A stretch of 53,401 nt of DNA from Nocardia sp. CNY236 (GTDB lineage: Bacteria > Actinomycetota > Actinomycetes > Mycobacteriales > Mycobacteriaceae). The translations under genes were made by a program, and so were the position numbers. The stretch covers positions 1 through 53,401 of the forward strand of contig NZ_AXVD01000034.1 of NCBI RefSeq assembly GCF_000482385.1, given 5' to 3'. Below, piece by piece: positions 32,251 through 40,198 of this stretch (positions within the stretch are counted from its first letter, which is position 1; each line of letters starts with the position of its first letter). The notes under the pieces were generated by a model. It saw only the letters and a list, made by a program, of their open reading frames with translations, had not been told where the DNA came from and did not search any database.

Positions 32251-33266
32251 ACCTCGGCCTCCACGACGGTTACGACGACTGAAGTGAAGGTGAAGCCCGT
32301 TCCCGAACCGTTGATCACGACATGGTCACCCGGACTCAACCGCCCCTCGATGTGATCGAGCGCCGCGAATTGGTCACCTGCACCGAGGTGGCCAACCGTT
32401 CGCCCCCACTCCCAGGTCGATCGCTCGACTGCAACTCCCGCGGCGGTTCGCGCGTCCCAGTCGGTGAGGGTGAGGCCCATGTTCGGAAAGATCCATGCGG
32501 TGACCTGGTCGGTGGTTATGCCTGCATCGGACAGCGCACGGTCGATCGTGGATCGCTCGGTGGCTCGAATCCGGGAGACGAGGTCGATCATCGCCTCGGG
32601 GCCACGCTCTTCGACGTAGGTCGCGACACGACTCGCGACATCGATCGGCCAACCGGATTGACCGGCATGGCATATCCAGCTCACGCCCGCTCGCTGCAAC
32701 GGCTCATGGGTGGTATCGCTTGCCGAGACGATCGAGCGGAGCTGGAGTCGCTGGGGTCGGTTCGACAGCACCAACGCAGTGCCAGCATCGCCATACAGCG
32801 TGCCGGGGGTGCCGTAGCGGGCATACATCGGCGGAGCGAACACATCGCTCGTAGCCAGGAGCGCATACGCAGGATCGGTCCGGGCGGCGAGGAAAGCGGC
32901 ACCCAATTCGAGCGCCGCCAACCCACCGTTGGATGCCTGCCGTACCTCCGAGGGCACCCCATCGCCCTCGAGCAACCGATGGTGCAAGTATGCCGCACTG
33001 GCAAAGTCGTCCAGGCCCTGAAATCCGACGCAAGCGTGCAATAACAGGTCCGCGTGCGTCCCGAGCGCTGCGCGGTCCAGCGCCTGCTGCGCGGCAGCTT
33101 CCGCCAGTTCGATTGCCGCGACGTCCTCGCAGACCGACACCGACACGTAGCCGTCGTCCTCGGCGAGGTCGATCGGATATTCTCCGGCCGTCACTGCCTC
33201 ATCGATCGACCGCAACTCGCCCAATGCGGTGCCGGTCCCAGCGATGTAGATATCTTCCAGTCGCAC
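32247..33266 (-). CDS. KAS III-like acyltransferase with Ser nucleophile (DpsC/CerJ/CloN2-like)
   Basis: 339 residues, thiolase fold with ketoacyl-ACP synthase III organisation (YGDAGTALVL, GDHVVINGSGTGFTF). The active-site segment is VRQASNGGLAAL, so Ser112 replaces the catalytic Cys. The HQAN region reads IFPNMGL, with no His, while GHLGAGDQ (291-298) supplies a His and an Asp. This pattern is unlike condensing KAS III enzymes and fits relatives that transfer acyl groups from a carrier to an alcohol or sugar (CerJ, CloN2) or act as starter selectors with Ser (DpsC). With the adenylation enzyme and carrier it forms a cassette for adding an acyl group to the product. The acceptor is unknown. 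Confidence 0.8.
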   Translation of the reverse strand: MRLEDIYIAGTGTALGELRSIDEAVTAGEYPIDLAEDDGYVSVSVCEDVAAIELAEAAAQQALDRAALGTHADLLLHACVGFQGLDDFASAAYLHHRLLEGDGVPSEVRQASNGGLAALELGAAFLAARTDPAYALLATSDVFAPPMYARYGTPGTLYGDAGTALVLSNRPQRLQLRSIVSASDTTHEPLQRAGVSWICHAGQSGWPIDVASRVATYVEERGPEAMIDLVSRIRATERSTIDRALSDAGITTDQVTAWIFPNMGLTLTDWDARTAAGVAVERSTWEWGRTVGHLGAGDQFAALDHIEGRLSPGDHVVINGSGTGFTFTSVVVTVVEAEV

Positions 33267-33475
33267 GATGCCTCCTGTCGCCGATTCGATCTACTCATCA
33301 CCGTCGCGAGTTGCCACGCTCCTGCCTTCTCCTGGCGTGCGCAGCAGCACGGCGCCGTGCCCCACGGTGGACGAACTGCGGACGATCGAGCAGTACAAGG
33401 CACGCGCAGAGATGAACCGAGGCCGGCGTGCGGGCGATCGTGAAAGTCCCTGATCTCGAACCAGAGGTGTGACAC
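33267..33475. promoter_or_regulatory. Divergent promoter region between the acyl-transfer cassette and the ACP operon
   Basis: 209 bases separate divergent starts at 33266 (minus) and 33476 (plus). AGAGGTG six bases before ATG 33476 is the ribosome binding site of the ACP gene. No gene is present; promoters for two operons should lie here. I could not assign boxes confidently. Confidence 0.5.
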
Positions 33476-33718
33476 ATGAGTATCGAGGACCAAATCCGAT
33501 CCATCATCGATGACGACATGATGACGGAGTCCGATGCAATGTCGATCAAGGACGGCGACAGTCTTCGTTCCGACCACGGCATGGACTCGCTGGGGTTCGT
33601 CGAACTACGAGTTCAGTGCGAGAACACGTTCGGTATCCGTATCGGCGACGACGACTTCACCCCCGAGAACTTCCGTTCTGTCGGCACGATCGCCGAGCTC
33701 GTACGAACCCGCCAATGA
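33476..33718 (+). CDS. Acyl carrier protein
   Basis: 80 residues with the canonical phosphopantetheine motif HGMDSLGFVELR, Ser38, and an acidic helical composition. It leads a tightly coupled plus-strand operon of aminotransferase, thioesterase, FabZ-like, ketosynthase, half ketosynthase and AMP-ligase, so it is the carrier for that small assembly line. The stop overlaps the aminotransferase start. Confidence 0.9.
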   Translation: MSIEDQIRSIIDDDMMTESDAMSIKDGDSLRSDHGMDSLGFVELRVQCENTFGIRIGDDDFTPENFRSVGTIAELVRTRQ

Positions 33719-35109
33719 TGGTGAATCGACATCTCGATGGGTCGGCCATCGACGCACAACGTCTGGTCGACGGCATGGATCTCCATCTCAGCCACTACGG
33801 TGGCCGGCCCCTCGATCTCGCGATCGTCGGCGGCGATGGCATCTGGGCCGACGCCGTTGTCACCGCTGGTACTCGACGTGGCGAGCTGATCCGCGCCATG
33901 GACGCCAGCGGCACCTACGCCAGCGCGTGTCTGGGAGCCGCGCATCCTGTGGTTGGGCAGGCCCTGACCACTGGGCTGGCTGCCGGGCACGCGACCGATG
34001 CAATGGGTGCCGCCGAGCGCTCGGAGTTTCTGCTGGATCTGCTCGGGCCCAATGGGTTACTCGTTGATCACTTCGCCTACGGCGACTACGTCGCGAGTGG
34101 TCGTAGCTCGGGTTCGGAAGGACTCGAGCTCGCGTTGCGACTCGTCCTGGAATCGCGCGTCGACATGTCCACCGGCCGGCCCGGTCCGCGAGCCGGCCGC
34201 GACACCGTGCTCGCTTTCGAGGGCGCATGGCACGGCTGGACGGGGGGCCTGCTTCCATTGCTGAACCGCCGTCACTACAGACACGGGCTGCCAACATTCG
34301 ACACGGCGACGGCATCGGGACTGAACGTGCGGCACATACCTTTCGGGGACGCAGAAGCACTCCAGGGGTTCATCCAAGAGCACGGTCACCGCCTACTGGC
34401 AACCGTGATCGAGCCCATTCAGGGCGATGCGGGCATCCTCGAACCTCCCGACGGATACCTGCGCGAGGTCGCTGACCTCACAGCGCGCGCCGGGGCTCTG
34501 CTCGTCGCCGACGAAGTACTGACTTTCGCCAAAACGGGTGCGCTGCTGGCCATGCGCGATTCCCACGGACCCGTGCCCACCGATGTGACGGTGGTGGGCA
34601 AGAGCATCGGTATGGGCGTTGTCCCCTTCTCTGTGGTGATCGCACGTCGCGAGCTGCGTATTCGCACGACCGGCGCAGTGTCCACCAATGACCTGCGCCC
34701 GCTCGCGTGCAGCGTTGCCCGGCACGGATTGCGTCACATCCACGACACCGGACTACTGGCCTCCTCTGCGGAACGTGGGCAGCAACTGATCTCCCGCATG
34801 AATCATGAACTGGTCGAACAGCGGGGCCACCTCTTCCGGGAGGTGCGCGGGACCGGGGCGCTGTTGGGGGTAGAAATGACCGAGCTCGGATCCGAGCGCA
34901 TCTCCGCACTGCGTCGCTCGCTCGCCGACCACGGAGTGCTGGTCGAGTTCATGGCCGGCGCCGGACGCCGCTCTCGGAATCATCGCTATGTGTTCCCGAC
35001 ATTGCGCATCGTCCCGCCGCTGACGATCACTTCCGATGAGTCGGCCGAGTTGGTCGACCGGCTGGTGCGAGGCATCGATGCTCTCGAGGCAGCGGGAGCC
35101 TGCACATGA
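33715..35109 (+). CDS. Class III PLP-dependent aminotransferase (GSA-aminomutase-like)
   Basis: 464 residues from ATG 33715 (overlap ATGA; ATG 33718 is equally possible). It has the fold-type I class III pattern: SGSEGLELALRL for PLP phosphate, AWHGWTGG, VIEPIQGDAGI, ADEVLTF with Asp266, and the PLP lysine K296 in VVGKSIGMG. These resemble glutamate-1-semialdehyde aminomutases and the aminotransferase units that install beta-amino groups on beta-ketoacyl chains. Coupling to an ACP and ketosynthase suggests amination of an ACP-bound beta-keto (or aldehyde) intermediate. That would give a beta-amino acid without an aminomutase. The donor and substrate are inferred. Confidence 0.82.
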   Translation: MMVNRHLDGSAIDAQRLVDGMDLHLSHYGGRPLDLAIVGGDGIWADAVVTAGTRRGELIRAMDASGTYASACLGAAHPVVGQALTTGLAAGHATDAMGAAERSEFLLDLLGPNGLLVDHFAYGDYVASGRSSGSEGLELALRLVLESRVDMSTGRPGPRAGRDTVLAFEGAWHGWTGGLLPLLNRRHYRHGLPTFDTATASGLNVRHIPFGDAEALQGFIQEHGHRLLATVIEPIQGDAGILEPPDGYLREVADLTARAGALLVADEVLTFAKTGALLAMRDSHGPVPTDVTVVGKSIGMGVVPFSVVIARRELRIRTTGAVSTNDLRPLACSVARHGLRHIHDTGLLASSAERGQQLISRMNHELVEQRGHLFREVRGTGALLGVEMTELGSERISALRRSLADHGVLVEFMAGAGRRSRNHRYVFPTLRIVPPLTITSDESAELVDRLVRGIDALEAAGACT

Positions 35110-35540
35110 GCTTCGGTTCGCTACGCCACGTGATCGAGCATGTCGACACCGACGCGCAGGGCGTTGTTCACTTCACGAGATACCTCTCCCTGTTCGAAAC
35201 CGTGGCCCTGCGTGGTCTCGATCGGCATGCCGCAGACTCGGCGAACTGGATCGGCGCCCATCGCGACCTGGCCATTGCCACTGTTTCGGCGGTGTACCGC
35301 TGTCCGGCACGGTATGCCGAATTGCTCGAAATCACAGCGGAGGTCGAGCGGGTCACCGGCGCGCGGATCGTCGTCCACGCGAGAGCCACCACCGACGACG
35401 GACGGGTAGAGGTCGCCACCGGCGCACTGACGTTCTGCCTCGTCGATCACGAAGGCCGTGCCCAGCGCATACCCCCAGAATTGCGGTCGAGTCTCGTGAG
35501 CGGACGACCAACCACTTCGCAGGAGAACAATCATGTCTGA
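35106..35540 (+). CDS. Hotdog-fold acyl-thioesterase (4-hydroxybenzoyl-CoA thioesterase-like)
   Basis: 144 residues. IEHVDTDAQGVVHFTRYLSL followed by FE is the DxDxxGxVxxxxYxxxFE signature, with the catalytic Asp present, unlike E10. This suggests a true thioesterase that frees an acyl-ACP or acyl-CoA. ATG overlaps the aminotransferase stop, and the gene end overlaps the next start by 8 bases. A release role for the small assembly line is inferred. It is distant from the enediyne E10 protein, so it is unlikely to be a second core thioesterase. Confidence 0.82.
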   Translation: MSFGSLRHVIEHVDTDAQGVVHFTRYLSLFETVALRGLDRHAADSANWIGAHRDLAIATVSAVYRCPARYAELLEITAEVERVTGARIVVHARATTDDGRVEVATGALTFCLVDHEGRAQRIPPELRSSLVSGRPTTSQENNHV

Positions 35541-36069
35541 CTTGTCGACCAGCCTCTGTGCCTCACCCACCGAGGATCCCGCCGAGGATCGTGCGGCTCA
35601 CCGCACCGGCGGCATGCTCGGCTTCAGCCAGATCAAGGATCTGCTCCGGCATCGTCACCCCATGCTCTACCTCGACCGGGTAACGATGTACGTCCCGGGA
35701 GAGTCGCTCACCGGACTACTGGCCGTGTCCGGGAACATGGACGCGATCGCCGGTCACTTTCCCGAGCGGGCGGTGTTTCCGGGCACTCATCTCGCGCAGG
35801 CCTTCTCGCAAGCAGGCATCGTGCTCTACCTGCTGAGTTCCCGCCCGCTCCGGGACGATGAGATGACCCTCGTCGGTGCATTGAACTCGCGTTTCAGCGC
35901 CCCGGTGGTCCCGGGAGATGTGGTTCGGTTCGATCTTCGTGTGCGGCGATTGCTGGAGGACACGATGCTGTTCGGAGCCCGAGCGCACGTCGAGCAGCGT
36001 ACTGTTGCGCGCTTTCGTGGAACGCTCAGCCGGGTGTCGGTCGATCGTATGGGCGAGCAACTGTGGTGA
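35533..36069 (+). CDS. FabZ-like hotdog protein, catalytic Glu replaced by Gln
   Basis: 178 residues: ~30 disordered N-terminal residues, then IKDLLRHRHPMLYLDRV and GHFPERAVFPGTHLAQAFSQ. This is 3-hydroxyacyl-ACP dehydratase architecture with the catalytic His75 (GHFP) kept. In FabZ the helix reads PGxLMxEAxAQ with a catalytic Glu; here the position is Gln89 (THLAQAFSQ). Dehydratase activity is therefore doubtful. It may be a binding partner, or act as an isomerase, hydratase or thioesterase. The next gene starts inside its stop region (GTG 36063). Confidence 0.78.
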   Translation: MSDLSTSLCASPTEDPAEDRAAHRTGGMLGFSQIKDLLRHRHPMLYLDRVTMYVPGESLTGLLAVSGNMDAIAGHFPERAVFPGTHLAQAFSQAGIVLYLLSSRPLRDDEMTLVGALNSRFSAPVVPGDVVRFDLRVRRLLEDTMLFGARAHVEQRTVARFRGTLSRVSVDRMGEQLW

Positions 36070-37190
36070 GGCCAGTTGCAATTGCCGGCTACGCCTGGTC
36101 GACCCCGCTCGGGAACGGAATCGACCAGGTGTGGAGTGCCCTGCTACAGGGCGCAGGTGGCCTCCGACCGGTGCCGAGTCCGCACCAGCTGCGTAACCTC
36201 GACGCCGGGTTGGCTGCAGGTTTGGACTACACACGGACCAGTCCGGCAGATCGACTGAAATACCTTACTCGGCAAGGTTTCTCGGATGTGCTCGAGCACG
36301 CCGGACTCGATGTAGCGACATCATCGAAGCGGTGGGCGGTGGTCCTGGGAACCAGCCTCGGTGCATCCCTCGATTCCGACCAGGGACTGTTCGCGTGGGC
36401 CGAACAGTCTTGCGCGAATTCAGGACTACCGGCCCCAGTTGTGCTGTCCACCACGTGTTCGAGCGGTATAGACGCGATCTCCGTCGGCCGCGACCTGGTG
36501 CAGGACGGTCTCGCCGATGTATGCGTCTGCGGCGGCGTCGACGTCCTCACGGAGGCCAAGCGGCTGGGGCATTCCGTACTCGGAACGATGTCACCACGCA
36601 CTGTCCGTCCATTCGACGCTCGTGCCGATGGCATGCTGGTCAGCGAAGGATATGGACTGGTTGTCCTCGAGTCCGATCATCATCTGCGATCCCGCGGAGG
36701 CGCGGTTTTCGGCGAAGTAGTCGGCTGTGGCTCGAGCAACGATGCCGCCGGCCTCACCGAGCTCGACCCCTCGGGATCACATGTGGCCCAGGCGATCGAT
36801 CTCGCGCTGCGCGAGGCCGGCGCCGAGCCATCGGATGTCGCGGTAGTGAGTGCCCACGCCACGGGAACCACGATCAACGACCGCGCGGAAGCGCATGCGC
36901 TGGGCCTGGCTTTCGGCGACATCGAGCCGGGACCGATGGTGGCTGCCACCAAAGGTGCGCTGGGGCATGGTCTCGGTGCCACCGGTGCCGTCGAGATGAT
37001 TGTCACCGTGCAGATGCTTCGAACCCGACGGGTCCCCCCGGTGCTGGGGTTGGCAGAACCTCGAACCGAGCTCGGGCTGGGAGTATCACCCAAGGCTCAG
37101 GTCATCGAGTCCGGCAAGAACATTGGGGTTACGGTGAGTCTGGGTTTCGGTGGATTCAACACCTGCGTCGCATTGAGGGTCACGTCATGA
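36063..37190 (+). CDS. Beta-ketoacyl-ACP synthase (KAS I/II type)
   Basis: 375 residues from GTG 36063 (GTG 36066 possible). Complete triad: Cys132 in LSTTCSSGIDA, His265 in SAHATGTTIND and His302 in TKGALGHGLGATG, with Lys297. The closing GFGGFNTCVAL is the usual ketosynthase C-terminus. It catalyses decarboxylative chain extension of ACP-bound acyl groups. In the same operon are an ACP and a half-length ketosynthase that may serve as its partner. No ketoreductase is encoded in the operon, which suggests that the beta-keto product is handled differently, for example by transamination. Confidence 0.9.
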   Translation: MVRPVAIAGYAWSTPLGNGIDQVWSALLQGAGGLRPVPSPHQLRNLDAGLAAGLDYTRTSPADRLKYLTRQGFSDVLEHAGLDVATSSKRWAVVLGTSLGASLDSDQGLFAWAEQSCANSGLPAPVVLSTTCSSGIDAISVGRDLVQDGLADVCVCGGVDVLTEAKRLGHSVLGTMSPRTVRPFDARADGMLVSEGYGLVVLESDHHLRSRGGAVFGEVVGCGSSNDAAGLTELDPSGSHVAQAIDLALREAGAEPSDVAVVSAHATGTTINDRAEAHALGLAFGDIEPGPMVAATKGALGHGLGATGAVEMIVTVQMLRTRRVPPVLGLAEPRTELGLGVSPKAQVIESGKNIGVTVSLGFGGFNTCVALRVTS

Positions 37191-37672
37191 CCGAAGGACA
37201 ATGCCGCCGTCATGTGTTCGACCTGGTCGCAAACCCGCTGAAATCACCCCGCGGACGGATCAAGGCCGACCCCATCGCGTGGATGGTCAGTCATGCTGTA
37301 GGCGAACGGATTGCCGATGACCCCCTCCCGTCCGACGCGGGGCCGACCGGTTTGGTGGTGGCGTCGAGCATCGGACCGGTGACGACTCAGGCGCAGGTGC
37401 GGATCCAAACCGACACAGGTCGATTGTCGCCGCGGCTGTTCGCCGCGGCCTCACCCGGCACGCTCGCAGCGGTCGCCTGTACCGTGCACGGTCTGCACGG
37501 ACCGTCGCTGGTGTTCACCTCTCTCGGTGATCAGGGTATGGACATACTCGGTCCAGTCGTCACTCGCTGGCTGTCGTCGGGCTGTGGGCGCGTCGTCGTC
37601 GCCTGCCATGAGCAGACCTCACCGGACCGTCATGTGGTGACAACAACGATTCAGTCGAACGGGATGTCGTGA
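37187..37672 (+). CDS. Half-length ketosynthase-like protein (no active-site Cys)
   Basis: 161 residues, coupled on both sides (ATGA and GTGA). Segments such as DPIAWMVSHAVGERI, TGLVVASSIGPVTTQAQVRI and LFAAASPGTLAAVACTVHGLHGP resemble the N-terminal half of a ketosynthase (Ketoacyl-synt_2-like). The nucleophile position lacks a usable CSS motif, and the C-terminal half with both histidines is missing. Short ketosynthase partners like this occur as chain-length-factor-like subunits in aryl polyene clusters. It is probably a non-catalytic partner of the preceding ketosynthase. A decayed gene is the alternative, but the clean coupling argues against it. Confidence 0.6.
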   Translation: MTEGQCRRHVFDLVANPLKSPRGRIKADPIAWMVSHAVGERIADDPLPSDAGPTGLVVASSIGPVTTQAQVRIQTDTGRLSPRLFAAASPGTLAAVACTVHGLHGPSLVFTSLGDQGMDILGPVVTRWLSSGCGRVVVACHEQTSPDRHVVTTTIQSNGMS

Positions 37673-38997
37673 TCGACCGTAACCGCTTATCCCGGTTTCT
37701 CGACACAGCTGTCGATGCGGGTGACCGCGATGCGAGCGCGCTGGCGTCGTTCGAACAGACCGCGGCCGTGCTTCGGAAGGCGTCGTTCGCGTCAGGAGAT
37801 GCCATTCTCCTGGCCTCGACGCATGGCTTGGGCACCATCGGGGCATTCTTCGCCATACTCGATGCCGACCTGGTGCCGGTGCCGCATGGTCCAGGACGGC
37901 GCGATCGGCTACTTTCGGCCGCATCTGCATTGCAATGCCGTGCCGTGGCCACGATCTCGGGCACAGGGTTGCGTCCGAGAATCGATCTGCGGCACGTCCC
38001 GGCGCGCAACCACGACCAGCCGCCCTACCGTCCCGGTGAGGTCGTCCTGCTGACCTCTGGAACATCCGGCATTGCCACCGGATGTGTGCACGACATCGAT
38101 TCGTTGCTCACCAATGGGCAGCGGCATCTGCGTTCGCTCGATATCGGAACCGGGTACCGGACGCTGGTGAGCCTGCCGCTCTACTTCTCCTTCGCACTCG
38201 TCGCTCAAGTGCTTGCTGCCTTGCAGAGTGAGGGCTCGATCGTGTTGGCGCCGCCACCGTTCACACCCACCAATTTCAATGCAGACCTGTCGCGCTATGA
38301 GATCGACAGTGCTGCACTGACCCCGTGGCTGGTTCACGACCTTCTGTCCAGCACGTGGCAGTCCCCGAGCTCGCTGCAAACACTGTCTGTCGGCGGCGCC
38401 CAGTTGCCGCCCGACGAGGTTCGTCGGCTCCGTGATCGGTGCACCACCACAAGCCTCGCGATAACCTACGGCTTGACCGAGGCGGGCCCGCGAGTGTCGA
38501 CTCTGGTCACCGACAACATCGACGACGCCCGGCTCGCCTCCGTTGGGCGTCCGATCGAGGGCGTAGAGGTGGTTTCCCCCACGGTCCCAGGAGAAGTCCG
38601 GGAACTGATCGTCTGCACGGACACCGCCGCGAAGCGGCGCGCCGGCGCAGTCCGGCGAAGCGAGCATCGAGAACAGAGCGGAATAGTTCGCACCGGCGAT
38701 ATCTTCTCAACAGACGCCGACGGCTATCTGTTCTTCCACGAGCGCCACCGCGACATCGTCGTGCACCGTGGGAACAAACTCAATCTGCGCTCGGTACGGC
38801 AACTCGTCGAGGAGTCGCCGCTGGTTGTCTATAGCCGCACCCGGCCGACCGTCGAGGGCTACGCCCTCCATTTGTTCGCCCAGCCCACCGCGGACGCATC
38901 CGACAGCGAGATCAGCCGTAGCGCATTGCGCCGTCTCGCTCTGCGAGAGCGCCCTACGCAGATCACGATTTCGCGCGCTGAGCGGCCACACAAATAG
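37669..38997 (+). CDS. AMP-dependent ligase-like protein with degenerate P-loop
   Basis: 442 residues from GTG 37669. ANL fold: VVLLTSGTSGIATG (A3-like), TYGLTEAGPR (A5), RTGDIF and HRGNKLNL. The family A3 consensus TSGTTGxPKG has lost its lysine here (IATG). The protein is also shorter than most acyl-CoA ligases and lacks a normal GK-x catalytic lysine motif near the C-terminus (it ends in ERPHK). It may still adenylate an acid with lower efficiency, or ligate onto the operon's ACP. Position last in the ACP operon fits loading of a starter acid. Confidence 0.72.
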   Translation: MIDRNRLSRFLDTAVDAGDRDASALASFEQTAAVLRKASFASGDAILLASTHGLGTIGAFFAILDADLVPVPHGPGRRDRLLSAASALQCRAVATISGTGLRPRIDLRHVPARNHDQPPYRPGEVVLLTSGTSGIATGCVHDIDSLLTNGQRHLRSLDIGTGYRTLVSLPLYFSFALVAQVLAALQSEGSIVLAPPPFTPTNFNADLSRYEIDSAALTPWLVHDLLSSTWQSPSSLQTLSVGGAQLPPDEVRRLRDRCTTTSLAITYGLTEAGPRVSTLVTDNIDDARLASVGRPIEGVEVVSPTVPGEVRELIVCTDTAAKRRAGAVRRSEHREQSGIVRTGDIFSTDADGYLFFHERHRDIVVHRGNKLNLRSVRQLVEESPLVVYSRTRPTVEGYALHLFAQPTADASDSEISRSALRRLALRERPTQITISRAERPHK

Positions 38998-39183
38998 CGT
39001 CGCTACACCTCCACCACAGCGAAAACAGTTGTGTCGCACAAGGTTACCTTTTCGGGAAAAAATTCCGAGGTCACAGATGTCACGACTGCAAACGCACGAG
39101 AGAAGGTGAAGGCGGGTCGGGTTTCGAGCACTATCGCAGTCAAAGCCGCTGATGCGGACGAATCGACGACGATCGAGGCAGAT
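38998..39183 (+). promoter_or_regulatory. Possible internal promoter region before the dioxygenase
   Basis: 186 bases, the largest gap inside the plus-strand run 33476-48344. It includes an AT-rich piece (ttttcgggaaaaaattcc near 39046-39064). The dioxygenase frame is open back to 39031, but composition and the GAGG before ATG 39184 favour the later start, so this stretch is more likely regulatory. Confidence 0.4.
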
Positions 39184-40197
39184 ATGTCCGACCCCACACT
39201 CGAGCTGTCTCATATCCGTTTTTTTGCCGAAGACGCCGAGAAGTCAGCCCACACGTTGGAGCGAGAGTCGGGGCTTTGCCGTATCGAGGCAGGCCCCTGG
39301 GCCGTGCGGGCCGCCGAGCGAACCGTTTGGTTGCGGGCAGGCGATGCAGTAGGTGTCGTAGTCGAACCTCGGCCCGAACCTCGCGCTGCCGCGTACCTGG
39401 CTCGCCACGGTTTCGGCGTCGCCGACATCGCTCTGGAGACCCCGGATGTCGGCGCGACCTATGCCGCACTGGTCGAGCGAGGGGTTGAGGGTATCGAGCG
39501 CCCCGGCTCGGTCGACGGGCAATTGCAGGCTGTCGTGGCAGGTTTCGGCGACGTCACGCATACTCTGGTGGAGCCGGTGGAGCACGACGCAGTGCTCATC
39601 CCTGACCGAAATCCCGTGGGCGTTCAAGAGATCGACCACGTGGCGTTCCTCGTGCCGGGAGGCCAACTCGAGCCCACCGTGGAGTACTACACCCGCGGGT
39701 TCGGTTTCCAGCGGGTCTTCTCCGAACGCACAGAGGTGGGCGGTCAGGCAATGAACTCCTGGGTGGTCACCAGTGCCCGGCGCAGCCTCACGCTGACGAT
39801 CCTCGAGCCCGACCTCGCGCTCAACCCAGGACCAGTCGACCACTTCCTCAAAAACCATGTCGGCGCCGGAGTCCAGCATGTGGCATATCGCGTGGACGAC
39901 ATCGTTCACGCTGTCGAGACCCTCGTCGACGGCGGCATCGAATTCCTCGACACCCCGGACGCCTATTACGACCGGTTGCCAGACCGCGTGCCCAGCCTCG
40001 ACCGCGATCTCGAGGACCTCCGCCGGCTCGGAATTCTTGCCGACCAGGATCATGGCGGCCATCTGTACCAGATCTTCGCCCACTCACAGCACCCGCAACG
40101 GACTTCCTTCGCCGAGATCATAGAGCGCCGTGGCGCCGAGCTATTCGGCAAGGGCAATATCGCCGCGCTCTACGATGCCATCCGACGGGCCGTCTGA
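39184..40197 (+). CDS. 4-hydroxymandelate synthase/HPPD-family dioxygenase (HmaS-like)
   Basis: 337 residues from ATG 39184, with GAGG seven bases upstream. Two vicinal-oxygen-chelate halves carry the Fe(II) ligands His152 (QEIDHVAFLV), His232 (GVQHVAYRVDD) and Glu311 (TSFAEIIERR). HPPD and HmaS use the same fold on 4-hydroxyphenylpyruvate, giving homogentisate or 4-hydroxymandelate. The C-terminal GNIAALYDAI is closer to the HmaS ending than to the GNFxALFxAIE of HPPD. Because the cluster makes 4-aminophenylpyruvate, the predicted product is 4-aminomandelate, but the choice between the two products is inference. A housekeeping HPPD is less likely, given its position in the operon and coupling to the P450. 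Confidence 0.78.
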   Translation: MSDPTLELSHIRFFAEDAEKSAHTLERESGLCRIEAGPWAVRAAERTVWLRAGDAVGVVVEPRPEPRAAAYLARHGFGVADIALETPDVGATYAALVERGVEGIERPGSVDGQLQAVVAGFGDVTHTLVEPVEHDAVLIPDRNPVGVQEIDHVAFLVPGGQLEPTVEYYTRGFGFQRVFSERTEVGGQAMNSWVVTSARRSLTLTILEPDLALNPGPVDHFLKNHVGAGVQHVAYRVDDIVHAVETLVDGGIEFLDTPDAYYDRLPDRVPSLDRDLEDLRRLGILADQDHGGHLYQIFAHSQHPQRTSFAEIIERRGAELFGKGNIAALYDAIRRAV

Positions 40198-40198
40198 C

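Noticed and set aside
35106..35540. Second enediyne E10 thioesterase
   Set aside because: It has the classical DTDAQGVVHF catalytic Asp and lacks the E10 N-terminal signature seen at 13044-13490.
36063..37672. Minimal type II aromatic PKS (KS-alpha/CLF) making an aromatic polyketide
   Set aside because: The second protein is only half a ketosynthase, no aromatase or cyclase follows, and an aminotransferase and FabZ-like protein sit in the operon instead.
39184..40197. Housekeeping 4-hydroxyphenylpyruvate dioxygenase of tyrosine catabolism
   Set aside because: The GNIAALYDAI ending, the position in a biosynthetic operon and the Pap supply of an amino analogue favour a mandelate-synthase-like enzyme. 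Still not fully excluded.
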